From Crocodylus rhombifer (taxonomy: Eukaryota > Chordata > Crocodylia > Crocodylidae), in NCBI GenBank assembly GCA_038503035.1, contig JAVSML010024717.1, positions 372,001 through 436,000 on the forward strand: a DNA stretch of 64,000 nucleotides. Reading direction: 5' to 3'. The notes beneath the pieces were generated by a model that was not told the origin of the DNA, did no database searches, and saw nothing but the letters and a program-made list of their open reading frames with translations. Both the position numbers and the translations under genes were made by a program. Shown here in pieces: positions 19,911-31,800 of the stretch (position 1 is its first letter; every line of letters starts with the position of its first letter).

Positions 19911-22747
19911 GACCCCAAAGAGGTCACAACATACAATTAAGTTAATTATCCAACAGAACCCTGCTTCATCCAATGGATAGAATGGATCGTTCTCACTGAA
20001 AAGCCAGCTATTCGACATTTTTATTCTCAATGTTTAGTGTGTTCCTAGCATTATTTACTGTGTAACATATATCACTGCACTGAATGCAGAATTAGTCATT
20101 TCCTCCTGAGCTTTTCTTTAGTACTCCCAGCTGACTAAGCTAGTCCTCTACAAATATAAAAAATGTATCTTTGCAAGACTCATGACATACAATTCTATCA
20201 CCCATGTGGTACTGAGGCATAGAGATTAAAGCCAAAACTGTCAAAAGTGCCAACCATTTTTGGGTGCCCAAACTGAAATACCAAAAGGCTGATTTTTCAG
20301 ACTACTTTGAATTTATAACACTCCATATGTTCAAAATACAACTCTCACTGATCTCAGATGCAAGTATGAGTGCTCAAGGAATTTTTAGGGCAATATCCTT
20401 TACTGGACCAACTACATAGCTGGGTTAAAGTTAGACAAACTTTCAAATGCAAGACATGCTTTGTCAGGTCTCTGATCACAGGAAGCTAAACACAGCGTAT
20501 GAGTGCTCAACATTTCTGTATATCAGACCTCAAGTGTCTCAAGTGGGGGACCTAGCTAATAAGGGACAGTGGCCACTTATGAGAGTTTTGGTCTATGAAA
20601 CCTCTTCCAAGCAGCACATCAATTCTGTGACACCAGCAGATAGCTACACTGGAGACAAGAGTCAAGTAATAATCCTTTTCCCCCTGCAATCTTTCATGCT
20701 ACAAGTCTGATTCATTCCCAAAACATCATCCATCCTGTGTATAGAACAAAGTAGGGATCTGTAGATGAAGAATAGAACTAATGAAAAATTGTGTACTTAA
20801 AGGCTGCAGCACAGTGCATATGAACATATGAATTAATATTGTGGGGACATTCTGAATTCTGGCTTCTCCTAAATTCGAACCTTAACTCTGCAAAGCTTTC
20901 TTTTTACCATAGAAAACTAAATCCACACAAAAACGAATGTCCCCATTTTAAATTCCCTGCTCCGGGATATAGATGCATTTAAATTTCTCCTTTAAATGGT
21001 ATTTTTCTAACATTTGGCAAATACTGCATCCCTCATCACACTGCACAACCTCGTACACTGAAATGGTTGGAATGCTTTGTCTTATACTTTCCAAGAAAAA
21101 TTACACACAGAATTATCTAGACATCCCACATGGAAAATTTCAACCCAATGGTAAGGTAAATGCCTGGCAATGTTATAAAGAACAAAAACAGGGGCTTAAA
21201 AATTAATGTGTTTACATACTTAAGTATAGGTAGCATTACCAGCCCCACTAAGATAATGAAGTGGCAAGAGAAATTGTGGCAGGAACCTTGCTATGTTATA
21301 GTGCTGATATGAGCAAAGGGGCAGAGCACTAAGGTGGAAACAGCTCCTGTAAGTTTTGCTGCTTACATCAGTGGTTCAAGATAGCACCATCCATGTAAAG
21401 GGAAAAGTAGAGAAGGGGTAAAAAAGCCTGTGGATGGTCTTTAGATCCCTTCAAATTTTATTTTATTTGTTTTGATATTTTCATTAATTTCTTGCTCAGC
21501 TGAAGTCACTTCTACTTGTTTTCTTTCACGATCAACAGGGTACCACTGTTGTGTACCACCACAGAAAAAATAAAAATGAAAACCACAACCCAAGAAATTC
21601 AGCTGTTGCTCATTTTAAATACTGATGAAATTGAAGAAAAGCTTTTGGGGCTGCAATAGCTGCATGGAATATAGATACACATTAGAAGACTCTTGGAAAA
21701 AGAGGCTTGAGGAGGGTAAGAACAAACAACAGAACACAACTTCAAAAAATAAGGATAGAAAATGCATGTTTTTTGTTGTTAAAATGGAGAAATGCTATGT
21801 GAACAAAGCCAGCAAGAAAGCTTGTATTGCTATTTTATATTGACTTTTTAGATTACATTGCACTGTGCCCCAACTAGGACCTTGATGAATCAGAAAGCAG
21901 TCCCTTTAGAAAAATCTAAAGACTTTTTCAACAAGTATTTATTTTCTACCAGTTGCATTCAGTTGGTCCAATAAAAGTTATCACCCTCCAAAAAATCCTT
22001 GCCCCTGATATAATTCCTGAAGCATCATGGCTACAACGTCCCTGTAATACAATGTTTGCTACAACATTCATATATTTTGCATGGCAAAAAAGTTGTATAA
22101 ATTACTTATTTTAGAGCAGCATTTAATAAATTGTTGAAAAAGTGTCTTTACCTAAAAGTTTCTACATGTTTTATTATACATTTTTAGTCTTCTGTCTATT
22201 GAACCTCCAACGAAAAAAATGTGATGAACTAAAATTTTCTTTCATATTTCATCTTTTCCCATGACTTATTTTTTTCTAGAAAATTAGCTTGATTTGAGTT
22301 TAAAGAAATCCAAACAAATAAAATAAATTACTTTAGCAATGGAATATTTTGTCCAAAGATGTGTCATCATGTATACAGTAATGCAGAAGCTTTGTCTAGC
22401 TTTCTTTCTATTTTTGTCTTTATTGACTTTTCCCAATTATCTTTTAGAGAACATTTGTAATACAACAGCCCAGCTAAAATGTTGAAGTCTGCACTTTATG
22501 CCCTCTTGCCTCACAAAGCTTAGTTGTAAAGACCTTGAAACCTGGGGTGCAGTTCACTGAATGAGCTAGCTCTACTGCAGTGGAATTTTAATTTGATTTC
22601 TCCTGCCCTTTTGCAAGAAGAGGACAAAATGTCCATTCCCTTGAGTTTTTTTCTCTTAGATGTCTTTAATTAAGGAATACTAAATGATATTTTTCAAAAA
22701 TATACCTCAGCAGAGCAACATGTTGTCCTGGCTCGAATAAGCCTTTA
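19911..22747. other. No gene; two short pieces of a GGACCAACT-type dispersed repeat
   Basis: 20395-20480 (CCTTTACTGGACCAACTAC ... AGACAAACTTTCAAATGC) and 21960-22005 (GTTGGTCCAATAAAAGTTATC, opposite orientation) belong to a widespread reptile repeat type whose class I cannot state. A related piece is at 58405-58475. The rest is AT-rich and unassigned. Confidence 0.4.
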
Positions 22748-23278
22748 GGGGCGCATCCAGATCACATGCATCACATGCTTTTGAGATGCTGCAAGAGGCA
22801 CATGTGGGCACAAAAAAACATTCCCTGGGCTGCATATTTGCAGCACAGGGGCAAAATTAGACCCCTGGATATCCAGGGTTCAAACAATAACCTGGGGGGG
22901 AAAAACAGGGCAGAGAACAGTCACAGGCTCAGGCCTCCACAGAGATGCTCTGGTAGGCAGCCAGAGCATCTCTGTGGCTGGCACTTTCCCTGGTGTTGAA
23001 GCATGTTGCCTGCCCATGTGGGGCAGGCAGCAGTGCAAGCTGCAGGGACCTGGACCTGGCTTTGTCCTGATAAGTAGGGGGTTTGGGGGCTGGAGAAGTA
23101 GGGAGGAGACCATGGGGGAGGCCCTGCCTGGCCCAAGCCCGTTCATTTCTCCAACTACCCTTTTGTTCCCCCCACCCCACCCTCCCATTCATTCCTCCAA
23201 TGCTCCTTCATTCCCCCAGTTTTCCTGCTTGCTCTCCCAGCCCCTCCCCCCCACATTCACTGTAAGTAGCAGCAGCCT
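22748..23278. repeat. GC-rich repeat-like block with a possible transposon left end
   Basis: The edge GGGGCGCATCCAGATCACAT resembles in pattern the reverse complement of the 26213-26530 right edge (GGGCACGTCCACACATGC). The two might be the ends of one element later filled by CR1 and other insertions. Internal CATGTGGGGCAGGCAGCAG and runs of C. No domain in its frames. Confidence 0.3.
22937..22977. repeat. Perfect 17-bp hairpin
   Basis: CCACAGAGATGCTCTGG (22937-22953) and its exact reverse complement (22961-22977) are separated by 7 nt (TAGGCAG). It lies inside the GC-rich block and may be part of its transposon. Confidence 0.85.
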
Positions 23279-23368
23279 CTGAGGCTGGAGATGAGCAGGG
23301 GAAGGCTCTACCTCATCTCCAAGGGCTTGTCTCCAGCCCCCTGCTCATTCCCTTGCTCATCTCCAGCC
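23279..23368. repeat. Left copy of an inverted GC-rich hairpin repeat flanking a CR1
   Basis: Contains GGCTGGAGATGAGCAGGGG and CTTGCTCATCTCCAGCC, so it folds on itself. Bases 23312-23338 are a perfect 27-bp reverse complement of 25630-25656 in the right copy, and similarity extends across about 90 bp. Confidence 0.7.
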
Positions 23369-25594
23369 TTGCGGTGAGGGGGCTGCGGGTGTTCGACCAC
23401 CTGGGTGACAGTGATCATCACTTGCTGGAATTCACCATCCAGCGCAAGGTGGCAAAGGCCTGCAGCAAGGCAGCAGCCCTGGATGTCAGGAGGGCAGACT
23501 TCAATGAGGTACAGAGAATAGTGGGGGAGGCACTGAGGTCCCAGAGGGGAGGGGAGTCGGGTGTCCAAGAAGAGTGGTCATTCTCAAGGAGATGATCCTC
23601 CAAGCCCAAAGGGAGGTAATCCCAACATGGATCAAAGGGGGCAAGAGGGCACAAAAGCCCCCATGGCTCACCAAAAGCATCCAGGAATGTCTCCTAGCTA
23701 AAAGGGAGGTGTATACCCAATGCAAGGAAGGAGCCATCACCAGGGAGGACTATACCTCGGTTGCTCAGGGCTGCCGGTGGGCAGTCAGGAAGGCCAAGGC
23801 AGAGATGGAACTGGGACTAGCTACCTGGATCAAGGACAACAAGAAGTCCTTTTTTAAATACATGGGGGCAAAAAGAAAGTACCAGGTAACGTGGGCCCCC
23901 TCCAAGACATGTTAGGAAATCCGGTCGTCACACCAGACAACAAAGCTAACCTATTCAACAATTTATTTGCCTCCATTTTCCTGAGCAGGGACTGGATCAG
24001 CCCCCTCCAACAGCACCCCCTCAGGCCCCAGGGGAGGCACACCCAGGCCAAGGGTCGGTGAGGATCTAGTCAGGGAACTTCTGGAGGGACTGGACATATT
24101 TAAATCAGTAAGTCCTCATGATCTCCACCCCAGAGTGCTGAAGGAATTAGCTGAGGTCATTGCAGGACCCTTGGCATGGCTTTATGAGCACTCGTGGTGC
24201 TCTGGTGTGGTGCTAGAGGACCAACATGGTTCCCATTTTCAAAAAAGGGAGGAAGGAGGACCCAGGAAACTATAGGCCAGTTAGTCTTACCTCAATCCTG
24301 GGTAAGCTTTTTGAGAGAATTATCCTGGCGCATGTCCATGAGGGCCCAGCGGGGGAAGTTATGGTTAAGGGCAACCAACGCAAATTCATTAGATGCAGGT
24401 CCTGTCAGACCAACCTGGTAGTCTTCTATGACCAAGTCACAAAATCCTTAGACGTAGGAGTAGCACTTTCAACATTGTCTCTCATCCTGTTCTCATTAAA
24501 AAACTAGGAGACTGTGGCATCGACTCCTACACAGTCAGATGGCTCGCTAATTGGCTGGAGGGCCACACCCAGAGAGTGGTGGTGGATGGGTCATTTTCAA
24601 CCTGGAGGGATGTGGCCCCCAGGGCTCAGTCCTTGGGCCCACACTGTTCAACATCTTCATCAGTGACTTGGATGAGGGGGTAAAAAGCACCCTGTTCAAA
24701 TTTGCTAATGACACTAAGATGTGGGGGGGACGTGGGCATGCTATAAGGAAGGAATAGGCTACAATCAGACTGAGACAGGTTACAGGGGTGGGCGGATGAG
24801 AACAGGATGGGTTTCAACATTGACAAGTGCAAGGCGATGCACCTGGGGAGGAAGAACCAGCACCATACCTGCAGGCTGAGGAACTCCCTTCTCGTCAGTG
24901 CAGAGGCAGAAAAGGATCTTAGACTTACTGTTGATGCCAAGATGAACATGAGCCGACAGTGTGGGGATCCAGTCAGGAAGGTCAACCATACTTTGTCGTG
25001 CATCCACAGATGCAACTCGAGCAGGTCCAAGGAGGTGATCCTCCCCCTCTATGTGACACCGGTCAGGCCACAGTTGGAGTACTGCATCCAGTTCTGGGCA
25101 CTGCACTTCAAGAGGGATGTGGACAACATGGAGAGGGTCCAGAGGAGGGCCACTCGCATGGTTAGGGGGCAGCAAGGCAGGTCCTACAAGGAGAGGCTAA
25201 GGGACCTGAACCTGTTCAGCCTCCACAAGAGAAGGCTGACGGGGGAATCAAGTGGCCTGTTACAAACTAGTAAGAGGGGACCATCAGGCATTGGGGGAGT
25301 CCCTGTTCTCCTGAGCACTACCAGGAATGACTAGAAACAACAATCACAAGCTGGCAGAGGGTAGATTCAGACTAGACATCAGGAGGTGCTATTTCACTGT
25401 CAGGGTGGCTAGGATCTGGAACCAACTTCCAAGGGAAGCAGTGCTTGCTTCTATCCTGAGGGGTCTTTAAGAGGAGTCTAGACGAACACTTGCCGGGGTC
25501 GTTTGACCCCAGTACTTTTTCCTTCCATTGCAGGGGGTTGGACTAGATAATCTGCTCAGGTCCCTTCCGACCCTACCAACTATGAAACTATGAT
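23369..25594 (+). mobile_element. CR1 LINE, 5'-truncated, 2.2 kb
   Basis: Covers the end of the endonuclease, the whole RT and the 3' tail. Visible in order: FDHLGDSDHHLLEF with the endonuclease SDH triad intact (about 23390-23430), IVGEALRSQ, the linker with WLTKSIQECLLAKREVY, MVPIFKKGRKEDPGNYRPVS (24226-24290), [18 protein letters not shown] (about 24629-24680), FANDTK at 24701-24718 (FADDTK expected; a catalytic Asp is replaced), a long intact C-terminal frame (24807-25334) with PVRPQLEYCIQFW and MERVQRRATRMVRG, and the tail CAACTATGAAACTATGA. Several frameshifts. Non-functional. Confidence 0.85.
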
Positions 25595-25706
25595 CAGGAG
25601 GCTGGAGAAGAGCAGGAGAACAAGCAGGAGGCTGGAGACAAGCCCTTGGAGATGAGCTGGAGGGTTCCCCTGCTGTCTCCAGCCTCCTGCTCATCTCCAG
25701 CCTCCC
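25595..25706. repeat. Right copy of the inverted GC-rich hairpin repeat
   Basis: Reverse-complement partner of 23279-23368, immediately after the CR1 tail. It also folds on itself (GAGGCTGGAGA... and ...TCTCCAGCCTC). Confidence 0.7.
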
Positions 25707-26019
25707 AAGGCTGGAAAGTACGGGAATGAGCATGGGGCTGGAGACCAGTGGGGAGGTTGGGGGGGAAAGTGTAGCCCTTGGGCAAGGGCTGGGACCCTAC
25801 AGGCAGCTGTCCATGTGCTGTGGGGGGTCTACCCTATGGGGGGCAGGGGACCCACACCTCCTAAGCAACCCCCATACCCACAGTCCCCCCACACCTACTA
25901 ACACACTGACCTGAAATCCCCCACATCCCTCCACATCACCCCACCCCCTTTCCCACCCCCTCCTGAAAACCCCACATTCCCCCATGACACGCCCACCATG
26001 TGATAAGGAAACCAGAAGC
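25707..26019. repeat. C-rich low-complexity tract
   Basis: CCCCCACA/CACCCC-rich sequence without coding or end motifs. Possibly the GC-rich core of the hAT family whose edge follows. Confidence 0.35.
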
Positions 26020-26212
26020 AAACATTAAAACATAGAGACATTTAGGATTTATTTTATTATGGTGCTAGAGACACTGGTAGGCTTCCAAATTGCTTTAACA
26101 TTGTAAATATAACAATGAAACAATGCCCATCAGATCAGTCCCTCTCTCTCTCTTTTGTTCTAACTGTAGAAGAATGTGAATTTTGGGGTATTTTAAAAAG
26201 TGAATTTGGGAT
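26020..26212 (-). mobile_element. Fragment of the 1.4-kb hAT family, third copy
   Basis: ACATTTAGGATTTATTTTAT, ACACTGGTAGGCTTCC and TAAATATAACAATGAA align with 35690-35770 of the second copy and, inverted, with 1440-1550 of the first. The right terminus is missing; the dispersed repeat starts at 26213. Confidence 0.6.
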
Positions 26213-26530
26213 GCTGCTTCAGCAGTCCAGCTGACAAGGGGCTGGGCTTCAGAAGCTCCTAGGGGAAAGTAGCCCTGAGCTGCTGGCCAGGGCAGGTTTT
26301 TATACTGCTGGGGTCAACACAGGTGCTGGCCCCAGGTTCTAGCTCCCCCTGGCTGCAGCTCCAGGAGGAGCAAGGCAGGGTTATTTTGCACTAAGTGGCA
26401 TAATTTGCTCTACAACTAAGTGCATGTACGGGCATGTGCAGAGGCAAAAAGCCCCAGCTCAAATTCGCACTGCTTTTATTTGAGCTGCTGCAAGTGCAAA
26501 TGCTTGCATGTGTGGACGTGCCCTCAGACA
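26213..26530 (+). repeat. GC-rich dispersed repeat, copy 2
   Basis: Collinear with 6371-6738 with small indels (TGCTTCAGCAGTCCAGCT at the left edge, TTGCATGTGTGGACGTGCC at the right). Two copies with the same limits indicate a real mobile unit of about 320-370 bp. No coding. Confidence 0.6.
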
Positions 26531-26630
26531 TGACAATATCAACACTGGGCAAAACAGGTGGGTGGCATTCTTTCTTTGAACACTGGTTTGGGTACCCCGT
26601 AGAAGATACTTCAACTAATGGTTTAAAAAC

Positions 26631-26655
26631 AAAAGAAAAAGAAAAAGAAAAAGAA
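26631..26655. repeat. (AAAAAG)n microsatellite
   Basis: About four A5G units just upstream of the minus-strand CR1 3' end. Confidence 0.75.
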
Positions 26656-26683
26656 GTTGGGTGAAAGAAAGGAAAAAAACCCT

Positions 26684-27310
26684 AGAGAATCATAATGCCT
26701 GAAGGTCACCCTGGAGACCATTTAGTCCAACCTCTGTTCAAGGCAAGATAATCCAAAAGTCTGTCTAACCCTGTGATTCTTAACCAGAGTGCAGTGGCAA
26801 CCTGGAATGTCACAAGATCCTTTCATGAGTGCTGTACTGCTAGATACATAAACACCTATGCAGGATTCACAAGATAAACCCAGAGGTTTCCAACAGGAAT
26901 CCACAGCATCAAAGACATTCTGACCTGTTGTGGTTTTTCTCAGTTCTTTGCAACGGAAGACTTGCTCTACTATTTAGTCAAGAAACAAGTGAAAGCAAAG
27001 AGCTGACATCTTCTGAGGGGTGCCTTGAATCTAAAAGGGTTAAGAACCGCTGGTCTAAACTCCACTTAAAACTTTGAAGGATGGAGACTCCACAACCTCT
27101 CTACATCCAATTTTTAACCACCATAAAAGGGTTTTTTTGTTGCAATTTTAAGACTACTGTTTCTTGTTCTGTTCCCACAGAGTGTAAGTAGTCAGTTACC
27201 ATCCTATTTATAACCACCCTTCATGTATTTAAACATTTTATCAAATCCCAGTTTAGTCTTCTTTTCTCCAGACTACACAATCCCAGTTCTTCCAACATTT
27301 TCTCTTATTG
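26684..27310 (-). mobile_element. Old CR1 3' end, antisense, interrupted by a hAT MITE
   Basis: Read on the minus strand, the 3' UTR ends near 26684 with ATTATGATTCTCT. Plus-strand landmarks are GACCATTTAGTCCAACCTCTG (26716-26736), GATGGAGACTCCACAACCTC (27080-27099), CTTCATGTATTTAAACATTT (27220-27239) and TCTTTTCTCCAGACTACAC, all conserved in amniote CR1 tails. It is 5'-truncated near 27310. It is more diverged than the other CR1 copies, so it is older. Confidence 0.8.
26771..27052. mobile_element. 282-bp hAT MITE inside the antisense CR1
   Basis: The left end CTGTGATTCTTAACC and the right end GGTTAAGAACCGCTG are inverted repeats of the common hAT type CAGTGGTTCTTAACC. The flanking 8-mers GTCTAACC (26763-26770) and GTCTAAAC (27053-27060) match at 7 of 8 positions. 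Removing the element restores a continuous CR1 3' UTR. No coding. Confidence 0.85.
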
Positions 27311-28743
27311 CACCATGTTAGATCATAGTGCAAGTTCTAAACTTGAAACCAAAAATATTTGCATATAGCAAGACTTAGGGGGAAAAAATAACCCTTTCCA
27401 TTTCTAACTTCATGGTTTTTGCATTGCATTTCCCTTCTTGATTTTCATCTCTCTCATCTTGCTGGAACTTTCTGGTTGTAGAGCACATCAAGGTCTGCAA
27501 TTCAAATTTTATTTAACAAATATAGAAAGCTCTGACCTTTCTGTTTAGGGTTCTTAGGAATTCATCTACATACAAGTGTGATGCAGGAAGTGTAAACAGA
27601 CAAGAACTGTTCATGCTGAAACTAAACTAAAAGGAGAGATAAGCCACTGAAATTTTGCACAGGAGACCTGTCTAAACCATTAGGAAAGATCCCACAACTG
27701 TTTATCAGATATGATGACATGGATTCATGAGGAATAAAGATGAGAGACCAACATAAGTATTTGTTCCTATTCTTTTCTGTACCAATGAATGTTGTACGGT
27801 ATACTTTGAAGGAAGAGATTTTATTCTGAAGCCAGTGTATTATGAGTTCACAATCTGGGTATGAAATAGGAACCATGTGGTATGAAAAAAGGATACAATG
27901 AGGATTGCATCACTGCAATATTCCTGAGCACCTAACAAAATTAACTACAACCACTTGTACAATCTTATCTGTCAGAGATTAGCAATTAGGCAGAACAGAG
28001 GGGACCCAAGCCCCCAGTTCCCTTTCACTTTTCTGGAGTCTGTACTTTGGGCTGCTGCAATCCATTAGTTCTGGTTAACTGACAAAGCAGGAGCAAGTGA
28101 ACAGAGCTTATTTTAACGGCAGTAGTCCCAGGGCTGGAAAAGAGGCCACATGAATATGCCCATGGAGCCATAACTTGTAAATCCTCAAAAGGCTGAGTAA
28201 CAGCTGCCAAAAGCAAGGTAGTACAAGGCTGAAATTCCAGCAGGATTTCTCTAAGTCATTCTTATAATAAAACAATGAGCTTAGTTTTAGAAAGTTGATT
28301 TGAGCAAAACTTGGTTAGGAGAATACAGAAACTCAGGTAGGTCACTGCATCTATTTTTAAAGATTTTCAGCAAGCAGCAAATGTTCATCTTGTCAGTCTG
28401 AAGAGGAAGGACTATAGCTTACTATTGTTGCATTAGATGTTGCCTTGCATCCTTACAAAGGGATTGATTGCACGCATGGAAGATGGTTTGAATGTAAACA
28501 AAATGGAATTAAGCAATACAAATGTCAGACTTAAGTTTTCCACATTTGAAAATAGTAGCTTTAGAAGAGCAGCTGCAGTTGTCATCTGAAGATGCTCTTG
28601 CATGCAAAAGCAATTTTGCTTCCAAAACTTGAAAGAAACTAATGATGAATCATAAAATGAGCTATAAATAGAAAATGACTATGGATCTAGAAACACAGAA
28701 ACAATCTCATTAAACACCATTTTAAAGGCTATCTAATGTCATT
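27311..28743. other. No recognisable gene or repeat
   Basis: AT-rich sequence. No supported exon, RNA gene or element. Confidence 0.45.
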
Positions 28744-28838
28744 TATTAATGTAGCTGAATCATGTTGGGGCTATTACCAACACAATGTCAAATACATTGT
28801 GTTGGTAATAGCCCCAACATGATTCAGCTACATTAATA
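28744..28838. repeat. Perfect 45-bp palindrome with a 5-nt loop
   Basis: Arms 28744-28788 and 28794-28838 are exact reverse complements around the loop CAAAT. The arms have ordinary composition, with no simple repeat. The 15-mer AAATACATTGTGTTG occurs at 28790-28804, overlapping the loop and right arm, and again at 28842-28856 just beyond the palindrome. This layout fits a template-switch or foldback event rather than a transposon, since no further copy appears in the window. Confidence 0.95.
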
Positions 28839-28856
28839 TTTAAATACATTGTGTTG

Positions 28857-31800
28857 CACAGTGAAGCTAGTCCATTTGATGGGCCTTACTATTAAATTGC
28901 TCTGGTTAAATACCTGCAAGTTCAGTGAGACTTTTTGGCACCATATACATTCCCAGCTTTACTTCTATATATTTTTGAAAAAGAAAAAGGACCAGTTAGG
29001 CCTCATCTTCCATAGAATAAGAAGGTGATTAAGTGACTATTTGGGTCTCACAATTTATATTTGAGCTGATTAAATCTATGGCTGTTTCTGTTGACAAACA
29101 AAAAGAGCACAGCCACGTGTGCCCCCAAATTATTATTTCTGTAAAGAATTCTATGTGCTCTGGCGGCTAGAAAATGGCATTTCAGAATTAGCTTATAGGT
29201 AAAGTAAATATTATATTAGAACAATGATCCAGGGCAACGGCAAGGGCTAATTGATTTCTAAAAGCCGGTTTGTACCAGTCTCCTTCAAAATCCACTGTAT
29301 CTGACACAGGCAAGCAGCAAACAGACACATAAGCTGGGAAATTGAAGACATGTACCACACTGTTCCATAACAGAGATAAGGGACTCTGCCACATTGGCCA
29401 AGTCACAATGTCCAGCTGCAGAGCCCTTGAGATATCCGGTTTTGGTAAATGGACCAAATTAGGAGGACACCAGAAGAGCCTAAATTAGGATGTGTGTATG
29501 TGATGGGTTTGTGAAACAAAGGAATATGCTGATAGGACAGACCATGGATAGTATGATGACCACAGGCAAACCAATCAACTATGCCCAAAGATGAAGAGAA
29601 GAGACAAGACATTTCAGAGCAGCAAAAGGTCCCCGTGAGGGGAATGCAAGGCCACTGTTGACAGAGGGCACACCACCAGCCCATCTCGCCCACCCCACTG
29701 GGGTACTGGTCTCACCCTCCAACCTCCAGGCTGCTGACATCTAACATTCAAGAGAACCTCAGAGTGAAGCTCACATACTAGCCAGGCATACCTTGACTCT
29801 GTAAACCCTGAGAATGGTAGATATAGAATTGTTTGTATTATTCTTATTTGCTATCAATGTGTATCAATAAAAATTTGTCCGTTATCAAATGGAATGGTCA
29901 AGGCCAGTCTGAGGGTTTGGGTCTGCCCAGAACAAGGTACCTAGGTCATAAATCTAATGCCAACATGCTCTGATAGACAGAGTCTGAAAGATTCATTACA
30001 ATTAATGAGATTTAGTGTCCCAGTGCCTTGATTGGCTTTAATTCTCAAACATAATATACATAGTAGCCTTGCACCGGAATACTGAACAACCAAATAGTCT
30101 TTCAGTGATTGAGACGGCTTACAGTCTTGCAGCACAATATGTCAAAACACCAACATTTTCCTATGAAAAGTCACGCTTAAGTCAAAAGGATAACCCATGG
30201 TTAAGGGGTCTATGGACATAGATCATGCTGCAAGATCCAGGCTTACATTTTCAAATGGTCAAAATGAACTTAAATATTACATTACAGCTAGAAATGTAAA
30301 TTTCTTATTTTTCAATCAAGAGAAAGAAGTTTTGTTATTCATTTTTCAGTTGGTTCAGACACCCATTATTCATAAAAATGAAACAAATTGAGTTGTTTAG
30401 GTCCTTAAGATTTTCATATGTTTATGTGAATGAACATGTAAATTTTTTTTTCCCTAAAAAGGAAAAAAGTTCCTCTTTTAAAAAAAAGAATGCTGCCCTG
30501 CCTGTTACTCTGCATTGAGCTTCAGGACAGTATTGTCTGAGCTGGGTATATGTTTGAACTTAATCCAAGAATTTGGGTCTTCATGGAAGGCTTTTCCACC
30601 AACGGTGTTTTCATTACAAATATTTTTGTTTAAGTCAAAATAGTTTCACAAAAAAAAGTTTAATATTTAAATAGTATATTGGTTTTTAAAAACCAAAACA
30701 GGAACATTTCAATCCAAAATTAACTGCAACATTTTTTACAACATTCTTGGAACAAAAATACATTTCTAGAGAAATAAAAGTAAATTGTTCAACCAATGTT
30801 TGATTTTTCAGGGGGAAAAAAAGGATCATCCCTGTCTAAGCAGTAGACATTTCATTGTAAGTAGCATTCTCTTCTCATAATCTTCTGTTTTGTCCAGAAC
30901 ACTGCAGTTTCATGGTGCTAGCCATTGCTGAATTAAATGCAAAACCTCTGTTAAGTGAATAAGCTCCTCTGTGAAGTAAAAAGATTTTGAAAGTGCTTAT
31001 TCTCATTTAGTAATGTTCCATACCTGGGCATTCATTACAATGTGTTACAGCAATTCATAACAGCCTTCAAATCATTCATCCAAACTAATCTGTATCTCAT
31101 GGTACTGATCTACTGACATTCTAAAAAGAGAGCTGTAATAAAGAGAAACAAGCATGTTTATATGTTATTATTTAGACATTTCAATGAAAGCAAACCAAAT
31201 GACTTTAGGGAAAAAAAGGAAGTGCAACTCTCACTCATTTACTGCAGTTTACTTTTAAACATCCATAAATATTTACAATTTATACTAACTGTTTCTCTGG
31301 GTTTCAAATATTATTTCAACAACAGCTTTTTTTCTTTTATTCAAACACTGACAGATCTTTTCTTCCTCCTAAATCCATGTTTCATTTGTCAGTTTCCTTC
31401 ATTTTTTATGTCTCTCTCATTTGTTATTTGTGCCTACTACCCAAAACTGATGGTGTGAGGATGCTCATGTTGTCACCTAAAGCAAAAATAAGATGTATAC
31501 TGTACATTTGTTGAATTAAAAAACCTTTTTTTTTGGTTCAACGGGGGATCTCATACAACATTCAAATTCAATCTACTAGCTTGCCATATGGATGAGCCCT
31601 ACTTAAAGAAATGCCATCTGTCTACCTATTTGCTGACATGTGTTCATACTATTTTAAGCCTTTTCTCCTATTTTTCACTGTTGTTTCTGTTTAGATATTT
31701 GATTGGCACTTGATCTGTTTTACGAGATTTTATGAATTAATCGTGCTTTGTATATATATTTTTGCCAGTTTTCCCATTTAACACTGATGCCATAAATTAT

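Noticed and set aside
29188..29693. Possible exon pair on the minus strand (89 and 96 codons)
   Set aside because: No domain, no convincing splice-site framing, and hydrophobic random-like composition.
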